Of a stretch of DNA of 64,000 nt, positions 21,019 to 31,390 are shown piece by piece. The stretch lies in the NCBI GenBank assembly GCA_033807775.1, contig CM066326.1, forward strand, positions 93,598,873 through 93,662,872. Reading direction: 5' to 3'. The notes below the pieces were generated by a model. The model was not told the origin of the DNA. It made no database searches and saw nothing but the letters and a program-made list of their open reading frames with translations. The position numbers and the translations under genes are program-made. The number at the start of each line of letters is the position of its first letter. Position 1 is the first letter of the stretch. Source of the stretch: Saussurea involucrata. Taxonomy: Eukaryota; Streptophyta; Magnoliopsida; Asterales; Asteraceae.

Positions 21019-21687
21019 TCTAATGAGCAATTTTATGTTGTCTAGATACAGACCGTCAAACCTATATATTTATACATAGAAACCTCATTTATAAGGTCTC
21101 TATTAAAGATATTCAAAGGGCTTCACCAGAAACGGACCTAGAAATTTTTTCAGGAGTCGACACCATTTGAATATAAAAAATAATATAGGGATATTTTTTA
21201 CAAAATCATCGGTCGATTGGTTAGTTCCTTGGTTTTCATGTGAGGTCATGTGTTTATCTTTTACTGCAAAAACATAATAAATATGAAATTAAAAGTTAAA
21301 AACTAAAAAAATAACACTAACGAGATTCAAACTCGGTTCTGGTTGGAAAAAGAGCTTTGCAAACCAACTCTACCAAGGAAAACTTGTGTCCTCATTGTAG
21401 TTTTAAAATATATATATGGGCACACACAATTACAAATTGATACGACAATACTTTTAACGGCTCTATATATTTTTACACTGTGACGTGCACCATCTGGGAC
21501 CGTCCCTGGGCTCCACATATCCTAACAGGTATAAGAGTCGGGTCTACCACATCTAGGGACTCGATCTTTTGCCTCCATTCTAGGGGGCACTGCCTAGTCT
21601 TCATGTCTATTAAAGGGGGCATATTGAAGTCTCATGTCTGTTAGACGCGGGCCATCAAACTTAAATATATGTAGAAATCTCCCGGGT
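21019..21687. other. Intergenic; possible TRIM fragments
   Basis: No gene is recognised. Segments such as GGGGGCATATTGAAGTCTCATG near 21624 and TAAGAGTCGGGTCTACCACA near 21532 resemble TRIM internal and LTR sequence, suggesting a decayed copy, but I cannot define its ends. Confidence 0.4.
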
Positions 21688-21905
21688 TGGGTTCCGGTCA
21701 GAAGTTAAGATTAACGTGAAAAGTGGTCATCAACCGTTGGATGAGAAATGAACGCACATTAGGATGAGATGTACCGAGATAAGATGCACCAGATTAATTC
21801 CTTTCTAAGCCGCAATTCATGGGAGGGCATTTGATTAAAAGTGATCATCGGTTCAGATCCACTTCTCACGCTTCTCACATTAACGTCAACTTCTCACACG
21901 ATCCC
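21688..21905. repeat. MITE (same family as 1131-1312 and 8213-8448), inverted copy
   Basis: It carries the reverse complement of the family blocks (CATCAACCGTTGGATGAGAA, GAGGGCATTTGATTAAAAGT). The end GGGTTCCGGTCAGAAGTTAA pairs with CGTCAACTTCTCAC. Confidence 0.65.
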
Positions 21906-22365
21906 TTCGCCAGAACTAGACTCTTTAAAAAAAATCTAAAAATGTTTCACATTTTTCTTACAATCCACATGACTATATCTAGAAATTAGTAACAATTAAC
22001 AAATAACCCAATATTAGTTTTAGGGATTCAAGGTTAACAATATATAATACATAAAGGGGACCACTAGAAAAAGAAATTAGCCCACTATGAAGATGGAGTT
22101 GGACAAATTCATTGTTATTATATACAATATATAAACTAGTATCAAGAATATAAATATATAATAGTGATTGTTTTTTATAATAAACCAAGCCAATGGACAT
22201 TTTATTGACTTTAAAACTTAATGATTCCAAGCCAATCACCATCAAGCACTTTTATTACGTCAAAGGAAAAGTCTAACCACACCCGAAAGAAAACAAGGTT
22301 TGAAAACTTCCCTACATAAATAAATTATTTATAAACTTGTCTACCAACTATCAGAAATGAATATT
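21906..22365. other. AT-rich intergenic stretch
   Basis: No gene, RNA or element end is recognised. Confidence 0.4.
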
Positions 22366-22837
22366 TGTTAGAGTCCCACATCGGCTAGAGTCGTACTATT
22401 TTTTTACCATATATGTTTGAACTTGCCTTCTCTCCTCAAGGGAGCCTTTGGGGAGTAATATGGGGTTCAATATATTCTCACATGGTACTGGAATCTACCA
22501 CTCTAAAGAATCGACACCCATGTAGATCAAACTTTCGATCCACTCGTGGGACCATCATGGATCCTCTCTTCACGAGAATCCATACATCCATTATCAGTAT
22601 ATGGACAACTATCTCTCGAGCACAGGTTTAAGTTCAGCATGAATGAGAAAATAAAATGGAGCACCTAACAACAACGCATCTTCACATACCTACCAAGAAC
22701 TACAAGATCACCCCTTTCAGTCTGGGGTGACAGACCCCTCACCCATCAAACAATTTCTCTTCCATATATGTTGAAACCTCTCTTATCTCCTTAAAGACTT
22801 TTTTAAAGAGTAAATCTGGGGGTTCCACATTCTCGTA
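22366..22837 (+). mobile_element. TRIM retrotransposon, second copy
   Basis: The LTR starts TGTTAGAGTCCCACATCGGC and runs to about 22482, followed directly by TGGTACTGGAATC, a degenerate tRNA-Met-type primer site. A diverged partial second LTR (CATATATGTTGAAACCTCTC...AAAGAGTAAATC) lies at about 22740-22837, preceded by a GGGGTGACAGACCCC stretch. There is no coding capacity. Confidence 0.62.
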
Positions 22838-23197
22838 AAAATAATCCACTTTCATACCATATATACAGGAAAGAAAAGCTAGGAACCCAATGTTCACCTC
22901 ATATATTTCTACTGCAAGCACAAAATCCATTAGACCATTACAATTTGTCTTTTACCTTGCAGTTGAAGAGGATACACATAAAAGGTTAAAGATTATCAAT
23001 AAACAAGATGAATAAAATGCCCAACTGATGTAAGCAAAAAGCCCCAAACTTTCACTTTCTGTAAAATAGTAAAATCCCATATTGTAGCAGTTCAACACAA
23101 CCTAATTTAGTTCTAAAATCCTCACAAAGTAAGTATTGGGTTGGAATTGGGTCAGACCCAATTGAACCGATGAACCCAATCCTCCTCTTATGTGTTA
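22838..23197. other. Intergenic stretch
   Basis: Nothing is recognised beyond a short GGGTTGGAATTGGGTCAGAC low-complexity segment near 23138. Confidence 0.4.
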
Positions 23198-23568
23198 GAG
23201 CATCTCCAACAGAATTGCTAAAATAGAAAAAATGGGTTTTTGTTTGCTATTCTTCTCCAACAGCATTGCTATCTTGATTGCTAAAATAGAGATTTTTGGA
23301 GAAATCTATAAATATAGAGAATTCTCTATAATTCTCTAAATAGGAGAGAGAAATAATTATTTAATTCAATCCACCAATGACATAATTCTTTTATCATTTT
23401 ATATTAAATTTTTCTTTTAAAGTACATTGGGAATATAAATTAAAGAATATTATATTAATATAAATTGTGTTAAAATCTCTAAAATAGCAAAGCTGTTGGA
23501 GATGAATGTAACATTTTTTAGAGATTTTAACTTTTGATTCTCTATTTTGGAAAAATTATAGCAACCCT
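23198..23568. mobile_element. Tourist-like MITE (GAGCATCTCCAACAG), right end lost
   Basis: It begins GAGCATCTCCAACAGAATTG after tta. Its right part follows the family (GATTCTCTATTTTGG, AAATTATAGCAA) but lacks the terminal GTTGGAGATGCTC. Confidence 0.65.
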
Positions 23569-23612
23569 ATATATGTTATACCCATCTACTACTATTACTA
23601 TACATTTTCTTA

Positions 23613-24444
23613 GGCCATCCGTAGCCCAGCGGGATGGAGGGCGGGATGGGCTGCGGGGTCGAGCGGGGTGGGCTACGACGAGAGCGGGATGAGCGGGGCG
23701 GGGATGAATCCGGGGATGGGATCCCGGATCATCCCGAAGGTTTTTAAAAAAAAAATTTAATTAAATTTTTAAAAATATATAACCGTTGAACGGCTCTATT
23801 ATTAAAAAAAAAATCTCAATTTAATCCCACTATATATTTAACCCTCAACCTCTTATTTCTCACACCTCTCAACCTCTTATTCTCTCAACCTCTTATTTCT
23901 CACACCTCTCAACCTCTTATTCTCTCAACCTCTTATTTCTCACACCTCTCAAACTCTCTCAAATTTTCTCAACCTCTATATATTAAACAATATGGATTCG
24001 CCACAACCCGGTTCACCAACCGCATCATCATCATCCGTAGACACCGAAAACCATGCTATTTGTGGTAACGTAGAAAACGACTTTTTCACGAATGATATCG
24101 AAAGCCAAATCAGTGAGACACAACGCGCGGCAAATGTTCGAGAAGTCATAAACCGGGACACTCATAATAACCTTCGGTCGGATTTGGTCGAACATATTTG
24201 GCGTATCCAAGTTCCCAACAATGACGACGAGTAGATTTTTAAATTTATTTTGTAATTTTTAATTTTTTAATGAATGATATGAATAAAAGAATTAAAATAA
24301 ATGAGGTGGCAAAAGGGTTTGATGGAATGGGGTACGGGTGTTTAGGGATCGTGAGGGATGGAGTGAGGGATGGAAGAAAAGCTGATGTGGCGCTGATGTG
24401 GAGTGGAATCTTTGAAAGATTCCCCACATGGGGTACTGATGGCC
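23613..24444 (+). mobile_element. PIF/Harbinger deletion derivative
   Basis: The ends GGCCATCCGTAGCC and GGGTACTGATGGCC are inverted. Flanking tta at 23610-23612 and 24445-24447 is the 3-bp duplication of this superfamily. The left end is GC-rich with repeated GCGGGATGG. An AACCTCTTATTTCTCACACC-type unit is repeated about three times at 23848-23955. One short frame remains inside. Confidence 0.8.
23992..24234 (+). pseudogene. Residual PIF/Harbinger transposase, C-terminal tail
   Basis: An 80-codon frame. The second half (EVINRDTHNNLRSDLVEHIW) matches the C-terminal tail seen at the end of plant PIF/Harbinger DDE transposases, where an LRxDLVEHIW-like motif is common. The first half is Ser/Pro/Asp-rich and has no clear relative. 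The DDE catalytic region is absent, so the frame looks like a deletion that joined the start and end of the transposase. The frame is still open. A function is not claimed. Confidence 0.6.
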
Positions 24445-24447
24445 TTA

Positions 24448-24817
24448 GGGGGTGTTTGGTTGGGGGTATTGAGGGGTAAGAAATTGGAATGATAATAAAA
24501 ATTGTTGTTTGGTTTGATATAATATAATGGGTCCATTACCTCAAACCCATTAATTTTCATTCCTGACCAAATTGGAGGAAATGAAAAACTTATTCCCGCT
24601 CTGTCATTTTTTTTCATGTGTGCCTTCATTTCTCGATGCTGAATGAAAAATACTTTTTATTTTATGTTGGACGTCACATATTTGTATTAAAAATATTATA
24701 TAAAATATTTTTTATTAATTATATTGGTTTAACCAAACAGCATCAATGCAATGCTCATTCCTATTCCCATTCTCCTTCATTCCCATTCTCATTCCTTAAA
24801 ATGAACCAAACGCCCCC
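24448..24817. mobile_element. Tourist-like MITE abutting the Harbinger element
   Basis: The ends GGGGGTGTTTGGTTGG and GAACCAAACGCCCCC are flanked by tta. The left tta (24445-24447) is also the right target duplication of the Harbinger derivative, so the two elements share one target triplet. Confidence 0.78.
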
Positions 24818-25225
24818 TTAGTGTTGCCTTTGATCTACATTCCAATTGCAAAAGCCAGCTATTTTGAATATTTCATTTTGAATCTAAGGATTTCAAATAT
24901 GAAACCTGGAATTCAGCTATATCCATACATAAATTTCAACATTAAGGTGCCGTTTGTTTTTTAAGAGGTTTGAAGTCTGAAGTCTTGTTTCATTTATGAT
25001 TTATAAGAGGTGGTGCTGAAGTCTGAAATCTGAATAATAAGATTGTTTGTTTTTGTAACATCTGAAGTCTGAATCTGAAATTAATTATATTATCATATAT
25101 TTTTATATGATAATAAAAATAAGTGTTATTCTAAAGCCTATGAAAACCTTAGAAACCCAAACTCATCAAACATCGTCTTCTTCATCTTCACAACAAAACC
25201 CTACAAAACCTCATCAGATCCAAAA

Positions 25226-25615
25226 ATGCCGATTCCTCCAAAATCATCTCCCATTCTGCTTCTCATAATTCTAACCCTCACCCCCAATTTCATCTCCACC
25301 ACCGCCTCCGGCATAATCTCCGACCTCCACTCCCTCCAATCCCACTTCCCGTCCGACGTCATCCACCTCAACGAGACTCTCCTTCGCCGGATCTTCACTT
25401 CCGGCGACAGATCCTTTCACTTGATCATCTTCTTCGACGCCATCCAACTCCATAATAAACCAGAACCCAATCTCAAAACCATCAAAAAAGAATTCAAACT
25501 CATCGCCACATCTTTCTTAATCAACAACCGAAACTCCTCATCTTTCTCCAAAATCTATAACCCTAGATGTTTTTCTAGGGTTATAGATTTGCTTGTTGAT
25601 TTGGGTTTCATTTGA
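25226..25615 (+). pseudogene. Captured N-terminal fragment of an OST3/OST6-type oligosaccharyltransferase subunit
   Basis: A 129-codon frame. Residues 1-28 form a signal peptide (hydrophobic ILLLIILTLTPNFI-type core). Residues 29 to about 113 match the lumenal thioredoxin-like start of plant OST3/OST6 (DLHSLQSHFPSDVIHLNETL, FHLIIFFDAIQLHNKPE, KEFKLIATSFLINN). The family works in the ER membrane oligosaccharyltransferase that N-glycosylates proteins and is usually over 300 aa with four C-terminal membrane segments; all of these are missing. After about residue 113 the match ends in a perfect hairpin and unrelated sequence. About 85 bp of likely captured 5' UTR precedes the ATG. A secreted fragment could be made if transcribed, but a fossil is more likely. 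Confidence 0.75.
25551..25590. repeat. Perfect 17-bp hairpin
   Basis: AAATCTATAACCCTAGA (25551-25567) and its exact reverse complement (25574-25590) enclose a 6-base loop. It sits at the point where OST3/OST6 similarity stops, which suggests an inverted duplication made at the capture junction. Confidence 0.9.
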
Positions 25616-25975
25616 TACACCACCAGTTTAATCGTTCCTTTGAATTAGGTTTCATTTTCTTTTCTGATTTGGGGCTTGAAAGGCGATCGGTCGAGAGGCG
25701 AGATGGAAGGAGGCGAGATTACTCTTTACACGGATAAAAGAGGTTTAAAAGAGTTTGGATTGTCACTTGTTGTTTAAGAGGATTTTCAGAGTTTTTCAGC
25801 TCTTATTTGTAAAAAAAATCAAACAGTCTGAAATGGCAAATGTCTGACCGAATCAGACTTCAGACACATTCAGAGCTAATTTTTAAAAAACAAACAGCCC
25901 CTAACCCAATTACAAGCTAACAATCAAAATCAATTCTCAGCACAGTTCAATTGTTGGTAATCGAAACTAATAATT

Positions 25976-25978
<3 letters not shown>

Positions 25979-26008
<30 letters not shown>
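25979..26008. repeat. (AT)n microsatellite
   Basis: About 15 AT dinucleotides in an unbroken run. Confidence 0.95.
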
Positions 26009-26011
<3 letters not shown>

Positions 26012-26034
26012 CTTACCAATCCATGCCCAATTTA

Positions 26035-26275
26035 TGAACTCCAGTATCCCAGGCTTGAAGCCTTCAACTACGAACTAGAGAAAACTGTAAAATCCGGAAC
26101 AAATGAGCTTCAAACTCTTAATTAAAACCGACCTATGAAATAAATTAAACACAAAAACATACTTCTGTAAGCGTCCGCACTTGCGTCTGAGAGATATAAC
26201 AGGTGCGAGATCAACCGGAGAAGAAAGAATTTGAACTGTCGGAGCAACAGAACTAGGGTTTTACAAACGATGGTT
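26035..26275 (-). other. Possible orphan 5' exon region on the minus strand
   Basis: On the minus strand the stretch looks like a transcribed leader. It has AAAACCCTAGTTCTG, a pyrimidine-rich TTCTTTCTTCTCCGG and a possible donor (CAGAAGTATG) near 26160. A second short segment ends ATGGATTG followed by the strong donor GTAAGT near 26022. I found no downstream coding exon to the left, so this may be the remnant of a gene cut off by transposons, or chance. Confidence 0.25.
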
Positions 26276-26467
26276 TCAAGTCCAAAATCGTTTGGTGGCG
26301 GGAAATATATGGTTTACCCGGATCCGGATATTATTATACGGGTTGAAGTTTTGACCTAGTGGCTGTAGGCGGTGTGGATTAGTTAAAAAGATCGCCCAAC
26401 ACTCCGGCGGTCCGGCCATTGAATTTTGGATGGTCTCATGACTCTCATCCCATGTCATGGCCACCTA

Positions 26468-26726
26468 ATTACACCGGTGGTCCTTGTGGTTTACCTAAAA
26501 TTTGGATTTTAGTCCCTAAAGTACATTATCTATGGTGATGGTTCCTAACTTTTTGATTTACTTTCATTCATGGTTCTTTTATGTTAAATATAGAAGGACC
26601 ATGAGTGAAAGTAAATTAAATATGGAATAACCATAAAAAGTTAGGGACCACCACCGTAGATAGTGTACTTTAGGGACCAAATCTAATCCAAAATTTGAGT
26701 AAACCACAGGGACCACCGGTGTAATT
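26468..26726. mobile_element. MITE with ATTACACCGGTGGTCC ends
   Basis: Long inverted arms run from ATTACACCGGTGGTCC to GGACCACCGGTGTAAT. The ggtccttgtggttta motif recurs in the TIRs of the Pack-MULE at 28081 and at the right edge of the window. A target duplication is not clear. Confidence 0.65.
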
Positions 26727-27721
26727 CACTCTTATTGAATTATAAATAACTAAGAGCATCCACAACAATGAAATTTTATTCCAATTGCAAATGGGTCACA
26801 TCAGAGCCACATCAGCTTTGCAATTATCTTGAAATTATCTCCCACAACAATGAAATTTCACCCACTTTTTAAAGTGACACCTCATCATAAAAAACTATAT
26901 TTTAATCAAATAACAACAAAACTACAATTAAATACTCTTTACTATAATTTAATATGAAATATTTTATTAATTAAATAACTATAATTAAATACTATCTACA
27001 AAACATCACAAAACATGATTTGACATAAAGCAATTTCTAATTTAGAAATTATTCCCTACAATTTCTTATACTATTCACTGACACATCAGCAAAAAGTACT
27101 GATTTGACATGTAACACCCTAAAATCAGGGCTAATTTAAACCTCAATTTATAACAAGATTTAAACATAAACCTTCCAAACTTTATACATAAGCAGAGAAC
27201 TAACTATGAGGGTCATTTTTACAAATATCGAATTCTTCAAATAACATATTAATCTAATCATGTCACTATAATCAGATTAACTAGGTTATCTAAGCAATCC
27301 ATCAAAAAGCCTCATTGCGTTAATTAACTTCTCCGCTATCTCAAAAGCTCTCGTCCCATTTCCCATTATTTCCCCGAGCTAGTACCTGGTAAGAAAATAT
27401 CATTTGAAACGATTAGGCTAACGCCTAGTGAGAACATTCAGTTTCAAAATAATACTTTTAAAATCAATGTAAACAAGGCAACAAACCTGGTTTACCCTTT
27501 TTCTTACCACACGCGTAAACATCTTTCGATGACGGGGTTATACCCGATATCATGAATATGACCGACACCAAGTCGGTCATAGTATCATGTTCCAGAGCCC
27601 ACTACGAATCTCCACGGATTCTAGATTAATGCTCATATCCAAGAAATCACAATTACACATGTCAATTTCTTGGAAAGGAAGTAGAGATTACAATTAAGCC
27701 ATGCCTATCTCTTTCCTTCCT

Positions 27722-27905
27722 TATAAATCGGGAATTACGATTAGTCCACGCCTATTCCACGATTTCTCATCAATGTGAAATAGGAATTACGATTAGTCCA
27801 CGCCTATTCCTCATTTCATCTAAACGGGAATTACGATTAGTCCACGCCTATTCCACGTTTATCATACACACCGGAATTACGATTAGTCCACGCCTATTCC
27901 ATGTG
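27722..27905. repeat. Tandem array of ATTACGATTAGTCCACGCC units in the LTR
   Basis: Four to five diverged units of about 45-55 bp, each with GGAATTACGATTAGTCCACG followed by CCTATTCC and a complementary GGAAT/ATTCC pair. It is repeated in the other LTR copies at about 38873-39045 and 49556-49730. Confidence 0.85.
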
Positions 27906-28564
27906 TTCATAAAACTAGTGCCTATGGATCCATTACACTTATTTGTACTAGTGCAGGTTATTGCTTAATATAAATCATTTTCAAATAACGTTAATGAAGT
28001 TAAGCAAAACCATTAATTTCAAAATAACCAATTTTGTTTCGTATCAAAACTCATTCAGGAAACATTCATTATAAAATATAGAGTAAACTCTAATTTTGGT
28101 CCCCGTGGTTTACTAAAATCTTTGAAAGTGGGACTTAAGCTTTAATAACTCTATAAAGTGTCCTCGTGGTTCTTAATTTGCTCTGAAAATGGTCCCTCGT
28201 CATTAACTCCATTAATTTTCTCCGTTAATAACATGGGCATTTTTGTCGTTTTAAATTTCTTTTCTTTTTAACAGGCTAGGCTCGTTCCAGTGTTCCACGA
28301 CTAGAGACATCCCTATTCCTAATTTCCTTTTGACGTCAATCATAGTTCGATAGCATACCCTGATCGGTTTTGTGGCTCCCTCATATAATCGATTAAAGAA
28401 TCGATAAAGAAAACCTTGTTGAAGTCGAGACCCTTTGAAGTCGATCAAATACCTGTTGAAGAATCGATAAGGAAAGCCCTATTGAAGTCGATCAAATACA
28501 TGTTGGAAGAATCGATAAAGAAAACCCTGTTGAAATCGAGACCCTGTTTGAAGTCGATACCCTA

Positions 28565-29200
28565 TTTTGCCCTCATCTTCCATTTCAGCCATTGATTTTT
28601 CCAAATTTGCCTCCAAGATTGCAACTTTTTGGCATAATTCGGATCTTGTTTGTTCCACGAGCTCATAAGCACTTCGAATATGCAAAGTGCTTTGAATATA
28701 CTCCTCTTGGCATCTTTTTCAGCTCCCTCCAGTGCCCCTGTAACTTTTCCATCTCGGATTTCACACTTTTAAGCTCATATTGACCATTGTGTTCGCGTGC
28801 AGAATTCTTCTTAAGTTTGCTGACTAATCCTTCCAACGAATTCACATGAGCTTTTGATTTATCCAACTCCACGGTTAAAGAATTATAAGCTTCCATGGCT
28901 ATCTGATTTTCAGACCTTAGTGTTTCCTCTGTTGATTTTATGAATGCCAGTTGTTCTTGGGTTTGACTAACAGCTTCTAAAGCTCTCGCTACGGAATCTT
29001 TGTTGTCGTTCAATTGGTTATTGAGTTCTTCAACTATAGCAAGAGTCTTAGATAACTCTAGGCTCTAGCCTTAAGCTCAACATTTCATTACGAGATGATT
29101 AATCAAATCTTAGCATGAGCAGCTTCAGACTATGCCACCTTTTCTAACTGAATCTTGAGCTTTTGAACCTCACTCATGGCAGAAGCTAAGGCAGCAGAAT
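28565..29200 (-). pseudogene. Captured fragment of an ICR-like (interactor of constitutive active ROPs) gene
   Basis: On the minus strand, collinear coiled-coil pieces match the ICR/RIP family of ROP GTPase effectors. They are MDSAALASAMSEVQKLKIQL near 29200-29140; KSTEETLRSEN and LDKSKAHVNSLEGLVSKLK at 28935-28790; VKSEMEKLQGHWREL near 28760-28720; and HIRSAYELVEQTRSELCQK near 28680-28630. ICR proteins are plant scaffolds linking active ROPs to microtubules or exocytosis. In-frame stops after the first piece and a shift before the last break the frame. No introns are evident between the pieces. The family assignment is from remembered motifs and could also fit a related WEB-type coiled-coil protein. 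Confidence 0.55.
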
Positions 29201-29473
29201 CCATAGAGTCGAGACCCTGTTGAAGTCGATCACCATCCAGTTCTGAGCGACACTACCCCTTATGTGTTTTCTCCGACGACCTCCACTTGATTTTGCAGTC
29301 GCAGAAGCAGATTATGAATGGCATGATCGAGTCCATTTTATGAATGGTCTGATCGATATCACGAAGCGACCAAGGACATAATCAATGGCGGATTCATAGC
29401 TTATGCTTTATTTATTAGTTTTTGTATTCAAGAAAGCGTTTTTAGTTCCGAGAAACATATGTTTGCTTAAACT

Positions 29474-30040
29474 TTGTCAGCAATGATTGTGTTTTTTTAT
29501 GTTTCGAGCCCTAATGCTTGTTGTTCTTCATACATCAATGCAATTGCAAAGCTTCCATTCAAATCTTGTTACTGTGGCCTGGTCAAAGATCACTTTACAA
29601 TGTTAACCATATATCTTTGTGAAAAGATAATAAGACCAGTCACGAAGAAGAGCATAGTAAACCACCACCCATTTGTTGGAAGACAAATTAATGATCTTAT
29701 TAGGAATCCTGAATCAGTATCGGGACTAGTATCTACAAGGGGTGAAATGTAAAGACCTTCATTTAGTATCTATCCGGTGATTACAAAGAACCAAGACATA
29801 AATTTTGCTTCTTTTTTGTTGCCAGGTTTTGTCAATTGCACAAAGGTATCCGTTTTTTGCAAGCTTAATGAATGGCAAGTACCAAACAAGTTGTACAAAG
29901 GCTTCATTCCTTTTTCCATTGCAAGAAACAACAAAACATATGAAACAACGAAACACCTATTGGTTCCATTTGAAACAATTGATGTAGGACAAAAGTTTTA
30001 TTCCTTACTGGTTCCACACTTCCATTTGCTTTCCAACTAA
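29474..30040 (+). other. Unrecognised open frames inside the Pack-MULE
   Basis: Two plus-strand frames, 29474-29752 (92 codons, Cys-rich start and a KLPFKSCYCGLVKDHF segment) and 29777-30040 (87 codons, KVSVFCKLNEWQVPNKLYKG), follow one another. The A/T-rich junction TTCTTTTTTGTTGCCAG between them looks like an intron acceptor. They may be exons of another captured gene. I do not recognise it. Confidence 0.35.
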
Positions 30041-31099
30041 AAACTGGATGCAAAAATTACATGGAAAACAAACTGACCAAATTACATGGAGAAGAAACTG
30101 ATTTAAATTACATGGAGAAGAAGAACTAAAAACCTAGTCTATAAGGTTTAAAACCATGGAGATGAAGAAGATTCTCCAATCGATTCTCCAACAGAGGGAG
30201 GAAGACCATTGATCGATTTCCTCGAACCCATCCGATCAAAGAACCACGAGAGGACTTCTCAAACCCAATAGGTGGAACTTATTTGGCACTTATCACATAC
30301 CAGAACAATTACCATTTTCATCAAAAAAAATGATCAAATTATCTTCCACTTATTCCAATTAACAGTTATAATTCGACATTGCATCAAGGAATCAGGGGCT
30401 TCTCTTCATCAGGCTCTGATATGGGTTTTGATCGACTTCTTCATCGGACTAATGGATGGTGGATGGTGGAGGTCCAATCGACTTCCATGGACGATGGAGG
30501 TCCAATCGATTATCCAAATCCAGGGGTTTGATTAACTTCTTCATCAGAGGCCAGGGTTTTGATCGACTTCTTCATCGGACGCAGATATAGGTGATTCTCA
30601 AATCCAGTGTTTTTGATCAACTATTTCATCAAACGTCGATATTACGTATCGTCTGGTTTAATGGATCTGGTTAACATAAAAAAGAATAAGAAAAATCTGA
30701 ATAGACAAAAATACCCCTTCCTCTAACGGAGAAACTTAACGAAGTTAGTGATAAAGGACTGTTTTCAGAGCAAGATGAGAACCACAATGATGCTTTTTAG
30801 ACTTATCAAAGTTCGAGTCCCACTTTCAAAGTTTTCACTAAACCTCAAAGACCAAAATTAGAGTTTACTCTAAAATATACCTTACCATAAATTGAAATAC
30901 GTTTATAAAAAAGGTAAGGTAAGAATGAACTCACCTGATAGCAGTAACGTCACTATTACTTCACTTCTTAAAGTTGTAAGGGTTTTCCGCTACTAAACTT
31001 CCCAGAGTCTGAAACATCCAAATACATATTGTACTGATATCAAACTACTGTACAAGACTCTTAAAGACTAAGAATCCTAAATAATCAAAATTCTCGACA

Positions 31100-31390
31100 C
31101 TTATCGCAACCCAAAGGAATGCACCTACACTTGTCGCAACCTACTACTTGCGACACCATACTTATTGCAACCCATTGTTGCGATACCCCTCTTATCGCAA
31201 CCAACTGTTGCGACATAACATCTTATCACAACCAACTGCTGCGACATAATTCTTATCGCAACCAATTGTTGCGACATAACTCTTATCGCAACCAACTGTT
31301 GCGATACACTCACTCTATCGCAACTCACTATTGCGACAATCATCATTATCGCAACACTCATCTTTATCGCAACTCACTGTTGCGATGTTC
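31100..31390. repeat. Array of about nine small hairpins (TCGCAAC...GTTGCGA) in the LTR
   Basis: Units of about 30-33 bp repeat TTATCGCAACCAACTGTTGC followed by GACATAA. In each, TCGCAAC and GTTGCGA pair around a 4-6 base loop. The array is present in all three LTR copies (also about 39443-39735 and 59484-59775) with unit-level changes, some of which break the pairing. Confidence 0.9.

Larger units (their letters stand above)
24946..25901 (+). mobile_element. Harbinger/Tourist-like element carrying a captured OST3/OST6 fragment
   Basis: The ends GGTGCCGTTTGTTTTTTAA and TTAAAAAACAAACAGCCCC are inverted and flanked by taa. Subterminal GTCTGAAGTC motifs appear in inverted orientation on both sides. 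The interior (about 25140-25600) is GC-richer and derives from a host gene. Confidence 0.75.
28081..30870. mobile_element. Pack-MULE (Mutator-like, non-autonomous) with captured gene fragments
   Basis: The terminal inverted repeats GAGTAAACTCTAATTTTGGT and ACCAAAATTAGAGTTTACTC are flanked by a perfect 9-bp duplication, taaaatata (28072-28080 and 30871-30879). The two other LTR copies show the unoccupied site. No transposase is present. Subterminal regions carry repeats of GTTGAAGTCGATCAAATA and GAATCGATAAAGAAAACC, with inverted versions (GATCGACTTCTTCATC) near the right end. The interior holds an ICR-like coiled-coil gene fragment on the minus strand and unrecognised frames on the plus strand (29474-30040). 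Confidence 0.88.

Noticed and set aside
21315..21385. tRNA-like sequence (GAGATTCAAACTCGG with a GGTAGAGTTGGTTTGCAAAG block on the minus strand)
   Set aside because: Stems are incomplete and no acceptor stem is found. At best it is another degenerate SINE head.
31100..31390. Regular short repeats resembling a CRISPR array
   Set aside because: The units are self-complementary, lie inside retrotransposon LTRs present in three copies, and have no unique spacers or cas genes. This is plant nuclear DNA.
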